Positions 31,390 through 43,884 of a stretch of 64,000 nucleotides of DNA are shown here, piece by piece. The position numbers and the translations under genes are program-made. Every line of letters begins with the position of its first letter. Position 1 is the first letter of the stretch. The stretch is from Flaccisagitta enflata (lineage: Eukaryota > Chaetognatha > Sagittoidea > Aphragmophora), in NCBI GenBank assembly GCA_965153355.1, contig OZ231128.1, forward strand, positions 28,148,001-28,212,000. Direction: 5' to 3'. The notes under the pieces were generated by a model that was not told the DNA's origin, did not search any database, and saw only the letters and a program-made list of their open reading frames with translations.

Positions 31390-31830
31390 GTCAGCATCGT
31401 CGTCGTCGTCGTCGGCGTCGTCGGCGTCGTCGGCTTCGTCGGCGTCGTCGTCGGCGTCGTCGTCGGCGTCGTCGTCGGCGTCGTCGTCGGCGTCGTCGTC
31501 GGCGTCGTCGTCGTCGGCGTCGTCGTCGTCGTCGGCGTCGTCGTCGGCGTCGTCGGCGTCGTCGTAGGCGTCGTCGAAGGCGTCGTCGTAGGCGTTGTCG
31601 GCGTTTTCGTCGTCAGCGTTGACGGCGTCGTTGGCGGCAGTGTTGTTGTCGACTCGGCGTCTTCGGCGTTGTGGTCGTCAGCGTTATCGGCGTCTTCGGC
31701 GACGTTGGCGGCGGTGTTGTTGTCGACTCGGCGTCGACATCGGCATCAGTGGCGCCGTTGGCATCGGTTTCGGCGTCAATATTGGCGGTTGTTTCATCGT
31801 CATCGTCATCCTTATCATCTTCGGTGAAGT
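31390..31830 (+). repeat. GTCGTCGGC array
   Basis: GTC trinucleotides organised as GTCGTCGGC higher-order units, diverging after 31600 into GTTGTCGACTCGGCGTC duplicates of about 90 bp. It reads as Ser/Ala low complexity in one frame. No gene-like start or context. Confidence 0.85.
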
Positions 31831-32250
31831 TATAGCCTAAATTAGCCTAAATGGTTATTGGTCAAGACTCGACCGCGCCTTTTTCGTCGCTGTATCGGTC
31901 CGTCTCTCCGTTCGGTTTTATTTTATCTAATAATCTTTGTTTCTTTTGTCTCTTTTGGAGCCGTTCAAGTCAATCCTAGATGAAAACTTGTCGTGTATGT
32001 AGTTGTATGTACTTTGGGTCGGTGACCACTTGTTGTAATACTGTTCCTGCCAAACCCTCCGCGACTTTTTCCCGTGCTTGTTTGCTTTTACTGACCTGAG
32101 AATCATCTTACGGCAGTAATAACGCAAACATGCGGTGCCGGTGACAATTTGGCAAGTGTATGTTGTTTTTTTTAGTGAATTTCAAATGAAACGCAATTGA
32201 TAACCAATGTTTTGTTAGGAGATTGGATTTTTGGTTATTTGTTCTCTTGC
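31831..32250. other. Unassigned spacer
   Basis: No gene, RNA or bounded element seen. Confidence 0.4.
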
Positions 32251-32254
32251 TCTG

Positions 32255-32755
32255 TCCGCCTTTTGGGCAGCGGCCCCGAAGGGGACCGAGTCCTGTCGAA
32301 CACAGGGGGAATCTGTCCATCCGTCTGTCGGTACGTCCGTCCGTCCATCCGTCCGTCCGTCCCCCCGCCCCATCCTCAGGGCTTTGTCTCCTTTAGGGCC
32401 TATTCTGGCCCAAATAATGCCAAATAGCCCAAATCCAAGCAATATGGCCAAAATTAAGCAAAATGGCCCAAATCCAAGTATAATGGCCCAAATCAAAGCA
32501 AAATGGCCCAAATCTGGCCCGGAGTACATCATTTTGGCCCCTTAGATCTATATAGTGTCCTCTGATACCTAGATTCTTACCAGATTTGGACCATTTTGCT
32601 TGAATTTGGGCCATTATGCTTGGATTTGGGCCATTTTGCTTAGATTTTGGCCATATTGCTTGGATTTGGGCTATTTGGCATTATTTGGGTCAGAATAGGC
32701 CCCAAAGGAGACGAACACACACTACTCAAGCAGGGCACGGGTACCGCTGACCACT
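32255..32755 (-). mobile_element. Family F foldback element, copy 6
   Basis: GGGCAGCGGCCCCGAAGGGG and TCCTGTCGAACACAGGGGG, then CCGTCCGTCC. A near-perfect palindrome of about 20-bp GGCCCAAATCCAAGCAAAAT units turns near 32540. It closes at GGCCCCAAAGGAGACGAAC and the outer end GGGTACCGCTGACCAC. Confidence 0.7.
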
Positions 32756-32787
32756 TACTGCCTTTGGGCTGCTATTGGTCCATAACA

Positions 32788-33250
32788 TGATTCTTTTTGG
32801 GCAGCCACCCCAAAGGAGTCGATGACATGTGCTTTCACACATATGGGAAATATTCTCCTTCTTCTCCTTCGCCTACACCCCCCCAACCTTGAGGCCCATA
32901 TCCCAGCCTCATGGCCCAAATCTTAGTCGTGAGGCCCAAATTCTACCAAACTCTGCCAAATTCTGCTAAATTACACCAAATTCTGCCAAATTCTGTCGAA
33001 TTCTGCCATGTTCCGTTGAATTTTGTAAAATTCTGCCCAATTCTGCCATATACAGCAATTTCTGCCAAATTCTGCCAAATTTTGCCAATTTCTGTCAAAT
33101 TCGGCCATCCCCCCTCAGCTTCCGGAATGAAGAGAAGGAGAAGAAAATTCTTCATAGCGTATGCGTGACTCTTTCCGGGCCGCTGCCCTTCTCCCTTCAA
33201 TTCAGTAACAAACTATTCAGGCAGGGCCCGGGTACCGCTGACCATCTATC
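32788..33250 (-). mobile_element. Family F foldback element, copy 7
   Basis: GGGCAGCCACCCCAAAGGAG opens it and CCGGGCCGCTGCCC then GGGTACCGCTGACCAT closes it. The inner array is a 10-bp unit TCTGCCAAAT rather than about 20 bp, a halved period. Confidence 0.65.
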
Positions 33251-33422
33251 GCTTTTTCGACTACTTGTAATATGCCTTTCCAACTCGTAAAATCACTAAT
33301 TCTTTTATTTTCATTTGCACTGATTTCCAGTTTTGAATGAAAGGGACGCCATGTTCACCACGTGGTAAAAGTGAATTGTGACAGATTGAACATAAGAAAA
33401 CGAAGCTAAGCGGTCTCTCTGA

Positions 33423-33578
33423 AACAAGGCCGGATACACGACCAATACCAGTCGCGGACGGGTGGGCAGGGGCGGAAATGCGCGTTTTCACACTTTCAAA
33501 CTCGATCACCACAGACCAACGGACGGACCGACGGACGGACGGACAAAGCCTCTTATAGAGTCGCTTGTCCGCGACTAA
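33423..33578 (+). mobile_element. Family S hairpin element
   Basis: AACAAGGCCGGATACACGAC, AGTCGCGGACGGGTGGGCAG, a GACGGACCGACGG tract and GAGTCGCTTGTCCGCGACTAA. GTCGCGGAC and GTCCGCGAC are exact complements. Confidence 0.85.
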
Positions 33579-34135
33579 AAAGGTAAGTCAAAAGCCAACT
33601 CACCTTGCTAGAAAAATTACAAAAATCTGCTCATGAGTGATAATGACTAAGCAAAGCTTTATCGTTTTCTTTTACATCTACCCTTAATAAAAATTGGTCA
33701 TAAAGTATCAGGCAGATGTGAGAAACATTGGAGCTCCAATACATCACTGTTTCCCGCCATTTGTTCATTCATTCTTGTTTTTCATTCATTTATTCAGTCT
33801 TGCCCTTATTTTCCGTTCGCCGTTCACCGATTGCTGATTACTTTTTTCTAAACCCTTTCCATTTCCCCAGAGTAAGCGCTCGTGGCATCTTTGGACAAAA
33901 ACGTGCGGCCTCACATTTTACCTTTTTTTTTCTCCTTTTATTCTGTACCTTTCCGGCTCTCATTCTCTATCTGTGTACCTGTCCGTCTGTCTTTCTATCT
34001 GTGTCTCTGTCTCTCTGTCTCTCTGTCTGCTTGTCTTTCTGTCTGTCTGTCTATCTAACTGACTTTCTTAATGTCTCTTTCTGCCTACCTTTCTTGTCTC
34101 TTTTTGTCTTTCTTTGTTATCTCTCTTTCTGTTTA
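33579..34135. other. Spacer leading into pyrimidine-rich tract
   Basis: No gene. CTGTCTGTCTTTCT-rich from about 33970. Confidence 0.45.
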
Positions 34136-34565
<430 letters not shown>

Positions 34566-34808
34566 GTTTCTTTGTACGTCTCACATCTCAAAAATCTTTC
34601 ACTCATACTCATAAACGTACATGTTTATATGCACAAAACTCACGCTCTTCCTCTTTTTCTTTTTCTTTTTCTTTCTTTTTTTTTTTTCTTTTTTATTTTC
34701 TTTTTTTCTCTTTTTTTTTGTTGTCATTTCTGAAATGAGTTAGGAAATTGCATTTCGACGACCGCAGGTGCCGCGCATGAGCGGGTCCAAACTTCCGTAG
34801 ATTCAATG

Positions 34809-34885
<77 letters not shown>
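34809..34885. repeat. (CT)n microsatellite
   Basis: A pure CT run followed by TCTTCTCT-rich sequence. Confidence 0.95.
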
Positions 34886-34888
<3 letters not shown>

Positions 34889-34919
34889 CTCTCTTCTTCT
34901 CTTCTCTTTCTTTCTCTCT

Positions 34920-35495
34920 CATTTTTTCTACTTTCCCTGCATATATGTACATGAAGTCCCCCTTTATTTTTGCCTGTCTTTTTTTTTTCCAGCCCATATT
35001 TCGTTTCGATGAGACAGCACTTTTTCTCTGTCATTTCCTTGTCGTTTTCTGTTTAGACGTCGTGATAGGCGCACATATAGCTTTTGAGCTGCGGCGGAAA
35101 CTTGATAAATACGCACCCACATATTTAGACCATGAGCAAAGTCGATGATATCGTTCAATAGTGTATATATATATTATAATCTGGCGTTTATTGATGGCAT
35201 TGCAATAGTTTCTTTTGATCTATCAAATCTCAATCTGACATTAAGGTGTTTAACCGCAGTCTCTCTGCAGGTAGTTTTTTTTTTATTGGGCTCGTATTAA
35301 CATTTGCGCTTACAGGTGAGAAGATCGTCAGCGAGTCTCTATCTGTTGCATTTTGCTGCCTGACTTGTTCAGTGTTTACCTCTGTTACTAAGTACAGTTT
35401 GTATTCCTGTAAGTCCGTCTCTGCCCTTTGGTTTGCACCTATTGTCCACTTGCTTTTCTATTTCTCATGGTTGTCTGTCTATCTGCTTGAATCCT
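34920..35495. other. Unassigned spacer
   Basis: Mixed sequence without a supported gene or repeat boundary. Confidence 0.4.
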
Positions 35496-35497
35496 AT

Positions 35498-35902
<405 letters not shown>

Positions 35903-35904
35903 GT

Positions 35905-35962
35905 ATCTTTGCCCCTTGGCACCCGCACGCGTCTTGGGCAGCCGTGAATCCGGCCTTGTTTT
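35905..35962 (-). mobile_element. Family S 5'-end remnant
   Basis: GCACCCGCACGCGTCTTGGG and GTGAATCCGGCCTTGTT directly after the GT tract. The hairpin half is missing, so the microsatellite abuts the S core position. Confidence 0.65.
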
Positions 35963-36079
35963 CTTTTTTCATTTTCTCCAGTGCTCGGTTGTTTTACAAT
36001 ACCTTTTGCTTCCTGTACGGCCAGCTCATTCCGATGATTATTCTCTCCATGTACTTTTTCGCACATTCGCTTTTGCGAC

Positions 36080-36940
36080 TTTATGGCCTAGAGAGAGAAA
36101 AAAAAGAGGAGCGAGATGGGGAGATAAAGACGGGAAGAGGGAGAGAAGAAGAAGAAGACAGTTAGGGCTGTAGGCCTTAGGAGACCGTGATCGAGACCTC
36201 CTCCAGACCTATGGAACCATAATTAGGGTTCCATGGTCACCAGAACTCGTGAAAACACTCCCCTCTTTGACCTCTCCCATTGGTGGAGGAGGCGGAGGGC
36301 TTGAGGAGGGCTTGTGGAGGGCTTTTGGAGGCCCTCTTTCTCCTCCATTGCTCGATGCACATATGATAGCATCCCTGAAATTGACCATGAAATCTTTGTA
36401 GAATTATTTTAGGAGGTGTTTGGAAGCTTTCAGGCAGTGGAAACCTGATTTTCTGTATCTGCCACGACTTTCAAATCATGTTTTATTGCATGATTCTTAA
36501 GTGCTAAATCATAATTTTGTTGAGATAATTCAATAAAGAATTTAAATTGTCAGATTAAGAACTTGATGTAATATTTTGTTTATTCCTTTGATACTGTTAC
36601 ATCATTATGTGTTTGTTAAAGGTGATACAAAAATAGATTAGTTGATGTTGATTTTTTCTTCCATAGATTCACTGCTAAATTGAGTAAAAATTTCCTTGAA
36701 TTTCTTTTTTCATTTTTTTGGTAAGGAGACATATTTGTTTTAATTTTTCTTGTAGTACATTGTTATGATGATCAGATATTAATTCAAAGTTTCCTAAAAT
36801 AATAGAATTTTAAATGGATAGTGTATTTACTGTTAACAACAGCCGCCATTACTGGTATGTCATAATTAGAAAAAAAGTAATGAGAAAGTAATTTCAATTC
36901 TATGCAAAAAAAAAGAAAAAACGGTACAGATGATTTGATG
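36080..36940. other. Unassigned region with GGAGGGCTT repeats
   Basis: AACCATAATTAGGGTTCCATGG near 36213 is a near-palindrome, and GGAGGGCTTGTGGAGGGCTT repeats at 36290-36340. The remainder (36360-36940) is AT-rich with no gene. Confidence 0.4.
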
Positions 36941-36994
36941 GTCAATGACACGCATCAAAACCTGGTTTGATAGAGCGCGTCCGACCCTTATCAC

Positions 36995-37120
36995 AGGAGA
37001 GTCTCGGAGAGTCTCGGAGAGTCTCGGAGAGTCTCGGAGAGTTGGAGAGCTCTCCAGGCAGTCTCCGAGAGTCTCAGAGACTTGGAGAGCTCTCGGGGGT
37101 CTCGTAAAGCTCACGGCCCT
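36995..37120. repeat. GAGAGTCTCG tandem and GGAGAGCTCTCC palindromes
   Basis: Four GAGAGTCTCG units then GAGACTTGGAGAGCTCTC, shared with 9.56-9.66 kb. Confidence 0.65.
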
Positions 37121-37400
37121 CACTCGAAGAAGAAGACGAAGAAGAAGAAGAAGAAGAAGAACGAAAGAAGAAGACGAAGACGAGGAAGAAGAAGAAGAAG
37201 AAGAAGAAGAAGAAGAAGAAGAAGACGAAGACGAAAAAGAAGACGGAGAAGAAGTAGATGAAGAAAAAGAAAAAGAAAAAGAAAAAGAAAAAGAAAAAGA
37301 AAAAGAAAAAGAAAAAGAAGGCAGAAAGCAGAAAGCAGAAAGCCGAAAGCCGAAAGCAGAAAGCAGAAAGAAGAAAGCAGAAAAAAAAGAAGAAAGAAAA
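37121..37400. repeat. Purine tract (GAA)n, (GAAAAA)n, (GCAGAAA)n
   Basis: Successive blocks of different purine repeats. Glu/Lys-rich and Ser/Phe-rich frames are artefacts. Confidence 0.9.
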
Positions 37401-37629
37401 AGGTAAAGAAGAATAGGGAGTATCATGGAACGGGAAAGAATGAAACAAAGAAGAAAACTTTTGGAGAAATTAAGGTAGTGTTTACAGGAAAGAAATTCAA
37501 GGGTAGGGATAGCTTTTCTTAAGTTTAAGCTACCCAGATAGTGTGATTCATTAAGTCCAAAGACAAATCAGCAAACTGACTTTGACATAGGGAGAAAGAG
37601 ACAGGCAAATAGCTTCAAAAGTGTTCTAA

Positions 37630-38152
37630 AGATAGTCCGCGGTACCCGATGCAACGTTTATAAATAGTGAAAGTGGCAGCAAACCTTAAATATTATCAAA
37701 ATTTTAGAGAATCCAATGATGGTAAAATTTCAGAGAATCTTAAAGTGTCATTTGGTCTTTGGGGTTGGGATTAGGGTTTATGGGCTAGGATTTAGGTCTT
37801 GATATTGAGATTTGGGCTCAAACTTAAAATTGGAGCCCTTATGATAACATGCTTTTATACAAAAATTTTAAGATTAAGATTTTGGGCAGAAGACTAAGAT
37901 TTTTATCTGAACTGATTTTTTTTGCCATAACATAAGGATTTGGATGCTGGGACTCAGGCCTTGAGACTAGAATTTGGTCCTTTAAGGCTAGAATTTGGGC
38001 CTAAAGGCTAGTAATGGGGCCTCGACCTGGGTTTCAAGCCTCAAAGGTTGAGGGGATAGAAAATAGAACAGTAAAAGAGAAAGTAGAGAATGAGAAGATT
38101 AAGTTTTCTTACACGGGTCATCGGCCTCTTTGGTCCAGTTGCCCAAAAAATA
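37630..38152. mobile_element. Family F foldback element, copy 8 (decayed)
   Basis: CCGCGGTACCCGATGC near 37638 resembles the outer end. Units of GGGATTTAGG/GGCTAGAATTTGGGCC follow and the closing arm is GGTCATCGGCCTCTTTGG then GTTGCCC. Confidence 0.55.
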
Positions 38153-38500
38153 AAAGCGACAGGAATCTTCTCTAATTTTTTCTTTATGTGAAAAGTAATG
38201 GTAAAGTTCCGCAAGAAAAATAAGAGGAAGAAGGGGAAGTAGAAAACGACTTTGCGCCGAGATGAGCTTCGCACTGAACTGCAGATCATTAACTCTGACC
38301 ATAAAAATGGGATAAAAGATAACAAAAAGAGTTTCTTTGATGAAAATGTAGATAAAAAACAAAATAATCGCATATGGTCCGGTATTATAATTTAATATCA
38401 TTTACCTTCATTTGCCAGTCACTTTGTCCATGTCCATCCATTGGTCCGTTTGTCCATACTTCCATCCGTCTGTCTGTCCGTCCATCCATCCATCCATCCG
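38153..38500. other. Unassigned spacer
   Basis: CCATCCGTCTGTCTGTCCG near 38460 resembles an S core fragment. No gene. Confidence 0.4.
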
Positions 38501-38501
38501 T

Positions 38502-38632
<131 letters not shown>

Positions 38633-38679
38633 TTCACAATGGAGGGGAAGGGTAAATCTTGCGAGAAAATTGAAAAGGA

Positions 38680-39205
38680 GCACAAAAAGAAATCAACAGG
38701 AGTGGATGCAGGAGGTCGCATTGCCATTGAAAGGGTCACAGAACTCAACAGGAGCGGGTGAAGAGAGGTGCATCGATAGGGTGAAAAGAATATACCAGTA
38801 GTCGGTTTATAGGGGCGCATTGATAGGGTGAAAAGAGCTGAAGAGGAGTAGGTGCAGGGGGCTAATTAATCAGGTGAAAAGAACTCAATAAGAGTGGATG
38901 CAGGAGGCATATTGAAAGGCTGAACAGAACTCAACAGGAGCGGGTATAAGGGGGGGCGCATTGACAGGATGAAAAAACCATTAATAGGGTGAAAAGAACT
39001 CAACAGGATTGAGTGCTGGGAGTAAATTGATAGGGTGAAAAGATTTCAATATGCACGAGTGAAGGGGGCGCATTGATAGTACTAGGAAAAAACTCAGGAC
39101 TAGGTGCAGGGGGCGAATTGGTAATGTGAACAGAACTTAACAGAAGTGGGTGCAGGGGGGAAATTGGTAGGGCGTAAAGAACTCAACAGGAGTGGGTGGG
39201 GAAGC
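38680..39205 (+). repeat. ~47-bp minisatellite
   Basis: Degenerate units with AACTCAACAGGAGYGGGTG, CAGGGGGC and CATTGATAGGGTGAAAAG in fixed order. Starts of the GTGAAAAG word at 38781, 38829, 38874, 38920 (variant), 38989 and 39035 give a period of 45-49 bp. Confidence 0.8.
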
Positions 39206-40605
39206 GCTGTATGATGAAGGTAAGAGATCTACACAGGAATAGCTAAGGCAACGCATTACCGTACAAGATAGACATTCTGATTTTACAACGTAATAATATA
39301 AAAATCGCAAAGACAAGGAACATCTTACCAATTCCACCGTCATTGCGACCAACGCATCGAGTCGCATCGAAGAACCAATCTCACTAAAGAGACACAGACA
39401 AACCATTTGAAAATACGCGGTCAATGCCTTCCTAACCCAACCACGTGAATTTCCCCATGAAAATCAGTTGATGCGGAGTGCGGTCTGATGAAACGACCTG
39501 CAGGACAGAATTTCCAGTGGGGCAGCGACCCGAACAGCGGAGGGCCTTACGACGCGACGGACAGATGTATCAATGTATCAATTGTATCCTGCCCTGCGAG
39601 GTGACGCTGCTGGAGGAGGAATGGAACGGCGTGTGATATACGGGTAGTCTGAAACGCTCCGTCGCAACCCATGAAAAAAGTGAGTTAATCATGCGTTCTT
39701 AATCAGCCACCAGTCTCATCAGGCTCCGCCGTCTTTATCTCCACATCGCTCTAAACTCTCGTCTGTTTTCACTCTTTTCTCTTTGTTTGCCTCGTCTGCC
39801 TGGCTCGTCTCTCCTGCTAGTTTGGGTTTGAGTAGTTACGTTGTCCAACTTTCATGTCACTTTCCGCCCACCATTTCACCCATTTACATGTAATTGATAA
39901 CTTTCTCGGCGAGATTTTTCACTCTGCCCAGGAAAAAAATTCATACTTCATTATCTATCCACCCCAACCCTACCATTACAGTGCGGCTCAAAAAAAAGTT
40001 TTAGTTAGTATTAAATCCTATCTTATAGCAATAGACATTACCGTTTAAATATTTTTTCTTTATCATCTATAATTTAGATTACAATACTTGAATGAACCTT
40101 CACAGTTTGACTAGAAAGTGAAAAATGGCGCAGTATAAAAAAAAACAAGTTGCAAGGGTGTTTTTGAGGTGTCATCACCTAAATGCCTTATCCATCGAAA
40201 GCGAGCACTAAACTGCTTAACTGTGGGCCAGAACCATAAAAAATCCATGACCATTTGAAAGCTCTGCGAAAAATCTTCCAAATGGTCACTGTAGCTTTAT
40301 TCGTTCAGAAATGGCAAATGTTTGAAGTAAAAAATCACTGATTGAAAAAAGTGTTCATTTCATATTTTTCCAGTGAACAATTTTAGTCTTTCCATTTTTG
40401 ACAATGATGCAGCTCAAGATTATCTTAGCTACTCTTTCTCCATGAGCAAATTGAAGAGCTTCAAATTTTCTTCAAAATGGCGCCAAGAACAAATTCTTAA
40501 CTCAATGCGTTTATCTTTTATGTTAGATTAAAGATATGCCATGAAAATCACATAGTAGATTTCCAAATTATTTACCACCTGTCTTCATCCTAACGCCATT
40601 TTTAG
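39206..40605. other. 1.4-kb unassigned region
   Basis: No supported gene. The reverse frame at 39137-39424 and the forward frame at 39854-40048 lack any recognisable feature. Mixed composition, possibly unique host DNA. Confidence 0.4.
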
Positions 40606-40611
40606 TCGCGG

Positions 40612-40769
40612 ACAAGCGACTCTATAAGAGGCTTTGTCCGTCCCTCCGTTGGTCGGTTGGTCGGTTGGTTGGTCGGTCCGTGGTGATCGAGTTGGGAAGT
40701 GTGAAAACGCGCATTTCCGCCCCTGCCCACCCGTCTGCGACTGGTATGGGCCGTGTATCCGGCCTTGTT
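40612..40769 (-). mobile_element. Family S hairpin element
   Basis: TTAGTCGCGGACAAGCGACT at the hairpin end. A GGTCGGTTGGTCGG tract, CGCCCCTGCCCACCCGTCTG, GCGACTGGTATGGG and GTGTATCCGGCCTTGTT follow. The 9-mers are complementary with one mismatch. Confidence 0.8.
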
Positions 40770-41052
40770 AAACGGATAGAGCTAGGACATCCAGCAAGGT
40801 CTCATTTGAAAGGTCTTTCGCAGAGCTTCAAAATGGTCTTGGATTTTGCTATGTTTTTTTTCATTGCTTGGATGTGAAAAACTGACAAACAAGCAGTTCG
40901 ATTTTTTTTGTTGCCAAAGTTAGCTTTTTTCCCAACAGATTTTTGGGACATCAACTTCAAACTTCTGTTACTTTCAAACGGTTTGACCGTCATAATTGTG
41001 CGTGGCGGCATATGCTTCATTTTTTGAAACTCTTTAATTCTATCATGGATTT

Positions 41053-41160
41053 TTAGTCGCGTGCACGCGACTCTACAACCCGCCTTGTCGGTCCGTCCGT
41101 CGGTCCGTTCGTCGGTCCGTCCGTCCGTCCGTTGGTCCATCCGTCACACTTTACTTTTTT
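41053..41160 (-). mobile_element. Family S 3'-end half
   Basis: The perfect hairpin GTCGCGTGCACGCGAC at 41056-41071 is followed by CTACAACCCGCCTTGTCGG and (GTCC)n. The AACAAGG end is missing. A CATTCTAAGT repeat follows to 41226. Confidence 0.7.
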
Positions 41161-41223
41161 ATTACACTTTAAGTTATTACTAGTCATTCTAAGGCATTCT
41201 AGGTCATTCTAAGTCATTCTAAG

Positions 41224-41517
41224 TCATACCCGTTGCCCTGCTTTGCATGGTTGTGAATCAGAATGTGAGGCAGCTGGGCAGCGGCTTCGAAGGGAACAAG
41301 GTCTTGTAGAACACAGGGGGACTTTTGTTTGTCCATCCGTCCATACATCTGTCCATCCATCAGTCCTCCCAGGCCATCTCAGGCCTGAAATCTGCCCTCT
41401 CAAGCTTGAAATCCCGCTTTTCAGGTCGGAGAGGGCAGATTTGAGGCCTGGGGGGACTAACAAAAGGCCCCGTGTGTTCTACAGGACTTCTTCCCCCTCA
41501 GGGCCGCTGCCCAAAAG
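41224..41517 (+). mobile_element. Family F foldback element, copy 9 (short)
   Basis: ATACCCGTTGCCCTGC, GGGCAGCGGCTTCGAAGGGA and TTGTAGAACACAGGGGG, a short CAGGCCTGAAATCTGCCCTC array in both orientations, and the mirrored end TGTTCTACAGGACTTC..GGGCCGCTGCCC. It is the smallest nearly complete copy. Confidence 0.75.
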
Positions 41518-41708
41518 CAGAGGTATTACATTGTGCGAATGAACAGTACAACCACTGATGCGCTTTTATCCTGCCTCCTGCCTTAAACTACCATCATCGC
41601 AATCTTGTGACAGGTAAAGAACGACGGCGTCGTAGCCTAAAGCCAAGCGGAAGTGAGCAGCTTGTATGACGAGAATGTAAATTAAGGTAAAAAGAGTCGT
41701 CGTGAACA

Positions 41709-41729
41709 GAGAGAGAGAGAGACACACAC

Positions 41730-41820
<91 letters not shown>

Positions 41821-41850
41821 ACATTCACACACACATACACACACACAAAA
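41709..41850. repeat. (AC)n microsatellite
   Basis: GA start then about 100 bp of AC. Confidence 0.95.
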
Positions 41851-42900
41851 CGGAAAAACAGAATGAGAAAGACAGAGACAAAAATATAGAGGACAAAAGT
41901 CAAAAGACAGCAACTTAGACAGATAAAAGACAGAAAAGTATGCGAAACAGACACAAAGGAAGGACAGAGCCCGAGAAAGAAACGGAAATTTCTAAAGAGT
42001 AAATGAGATAGAGTTAACTAGAGAGAGTAACATACATAAGAGGTGAGATATGCGAAGCCTAACCACTACTGAGAGGAAATTAGTATGTTAATACAATGAA
42101 TATTCATGGATGTTCAAAATTGTATTCTTCCCTTAGTTTTTTTTTTTCAACCCTCTTGGTTTTCAAAATCATGAATAGAAAAACGGAAGACTCAAAATTT
42201 AAAAACAACCAAAAAAAAAAAAAAATAGCTTTTGCTTGTTAAGCCCTGACGACCTGCAGAAGATACGGAATTGAATTATTGATTACAAGCTCACAAGTCG
42301 CGATACCGGCCCCAAAATCAGTCGCCTGTGGGTGGGCAGGAGCAATGAAGCGGAAGCACCCTAAACTTGACCTTCGGTTTTCCCGACGCTCCACTTTGTC
42401 AAACCATTAATCACAGCTGAGTGGGACAAACGTTGGACCCAACCCATCCCTTCTCCTAACCCTCAATTTATAGTTAGCCGATGCCATACCATAGCCCCAT
42501 CCCTAACGCCTGCTTCCAGTGATCAGCCGCAAGAAAAAAAGTCTTAGTACGGGTTTGCTCGTTATAAGACACGCCTAAAAGCACACCTTCTCTTTGAGTC
42601 GCCTAGCAAGCGATTAAGTAATGATCCAACGAATATGTATTCTTTCAAATTGCGTAAAGAGATTGGCTGTCAAATTATCTTCCTCAAGGAAAAACAATCA
42701 AAACATCGAAAATTTCTTTTTCCGTTGCGTATTTGGCCTAATCTTTTACGCCAATGTTAACAACATCTGCACAATTACAAGCAAATGGCCCCTAAATTGA
42801 AATCATAGATAATTATGCATTAACCCATCTTCGCCGTCATTAACCCAACATAGCCCTTTTACCTAATTCTAATAACACTGAGAAGAGAAAAAGTCGCGAA
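41851..42900. other. Unassigned region with an S remnant
   Basis: GTCGCGATACCGGCCCCAAA, CAGTCGCCTGTGGGTGGGCA and GGAGCAATGAAGC at 42297-42352 are a decayed S 5' half. Nothing else assigned. Confidence 0.4.
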
Positions 42901-42902
42901 AG

Positions 42903-43884
42903 CGTTAGATGGTCAGCGGTGCCCGTGCCCTGCATAAGTGGGTTGTGGGGGTTATTGAGGGATGGAGCAGGGCCTAAAGGGGTCGATGACCTATACTTTC
43001 ACACATAAGGAGTTTTCTACCTCTCCTTCTAGCAATTTGGATTTGGGGCTTAGGGCCAAGATTTGGGCCTCAAAGCTGGATTTGGGTTACTAGGCTGGGA
43101 TTTGGGTCTCGAGGCTCAGATTTGGGCCCCGAGGCTGTTCTTAAAGGGATTTGAGTCTCAAGACTGGGATTTGAGCCTTGCGGCTAGGATTTGGGCATTG
43201 TGACTGGGATTTGGGCCTCAAGACTGGTTTTGGGTCTCTAGGCTGGAAGGCTCGGATTTGGGCCCCAAGCGAAGGCTGGTTTTAAAGCATTAAATCTAGG
43301 ATTTGAGCCTCAAAGCTGTGATTTGGGACTTTAGGTTGGGATTTGGGCCCCGAGACTGGGATTTGGACCTCAAGACTGGGATTTGGGCCTCATGGCTGCA
43401 GGCCTGTATATTATTGAGTTTCCCCCCTTTTGGCTGTACCAAATCATTAATACTGACTATTTAAACACAATTTGACACTATTTAAACCTTAACTACACTG
43501 TTTGACTGCCTTAAGGGGAAGAAAATCATAGTTTTTGAAACGCAACGCGATGCATTGCGGGGAAGAAAATCAAAGGCAGGGGGGGGGGGGAAAATCAAAA
43601 GCGACTCAAGAATATACACCCCTGCATGGCTGAGATTTGGGCCTTGAGGCTGGGATTTGGGCCTGGAGACTGGGATTTGGGCCTGGAGACTGGGATTTGG
43701 GCCTTGAGGCTGGGATTTAGGCCTTGAGGCTGAGATTTGGGCCTTGAGGCTGGGATTTGGGCTTCAAGACTGGTATTTAAGCCTTGGGGCTAGGATTTGA
43801 GTGTGGGGGGAAGGACGGAGAAGGAGAGAGTTTCCTATATGCATGAAAGCATAGGTCATCGACCCTACGGGGCCACTGCCCAAA
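42903..43884 (+). mobile_element. Family F foldback element, copy 10, interrupted
   Basis: The outer end GGTCAGCGGTGCCCGTGCCC, then GGCCTAAAGGGGTCGATGACC. About 20-bp units GGGCCTCAAGACTGGGATTT run through most of the element. The closing arm is GGTCATCGACCCTACGGGGC and CACTGCCC. It is interrupted by the MITE at 43399-43624. Confidence 0.75.
43399..43624. mobile_element. hAT-like MITE, TSD CATGGCTG
   Basis: CAGGCCTGTATATTATTGAG and AATATACACCCCTG ends, flanked by CATGGCTG (43391-43398 and 43625-43632). 226 bp. Same family as 29737-30623 and 50888-51122. It interrupts one array unit of the host foldback element. Confidence 0.85.
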
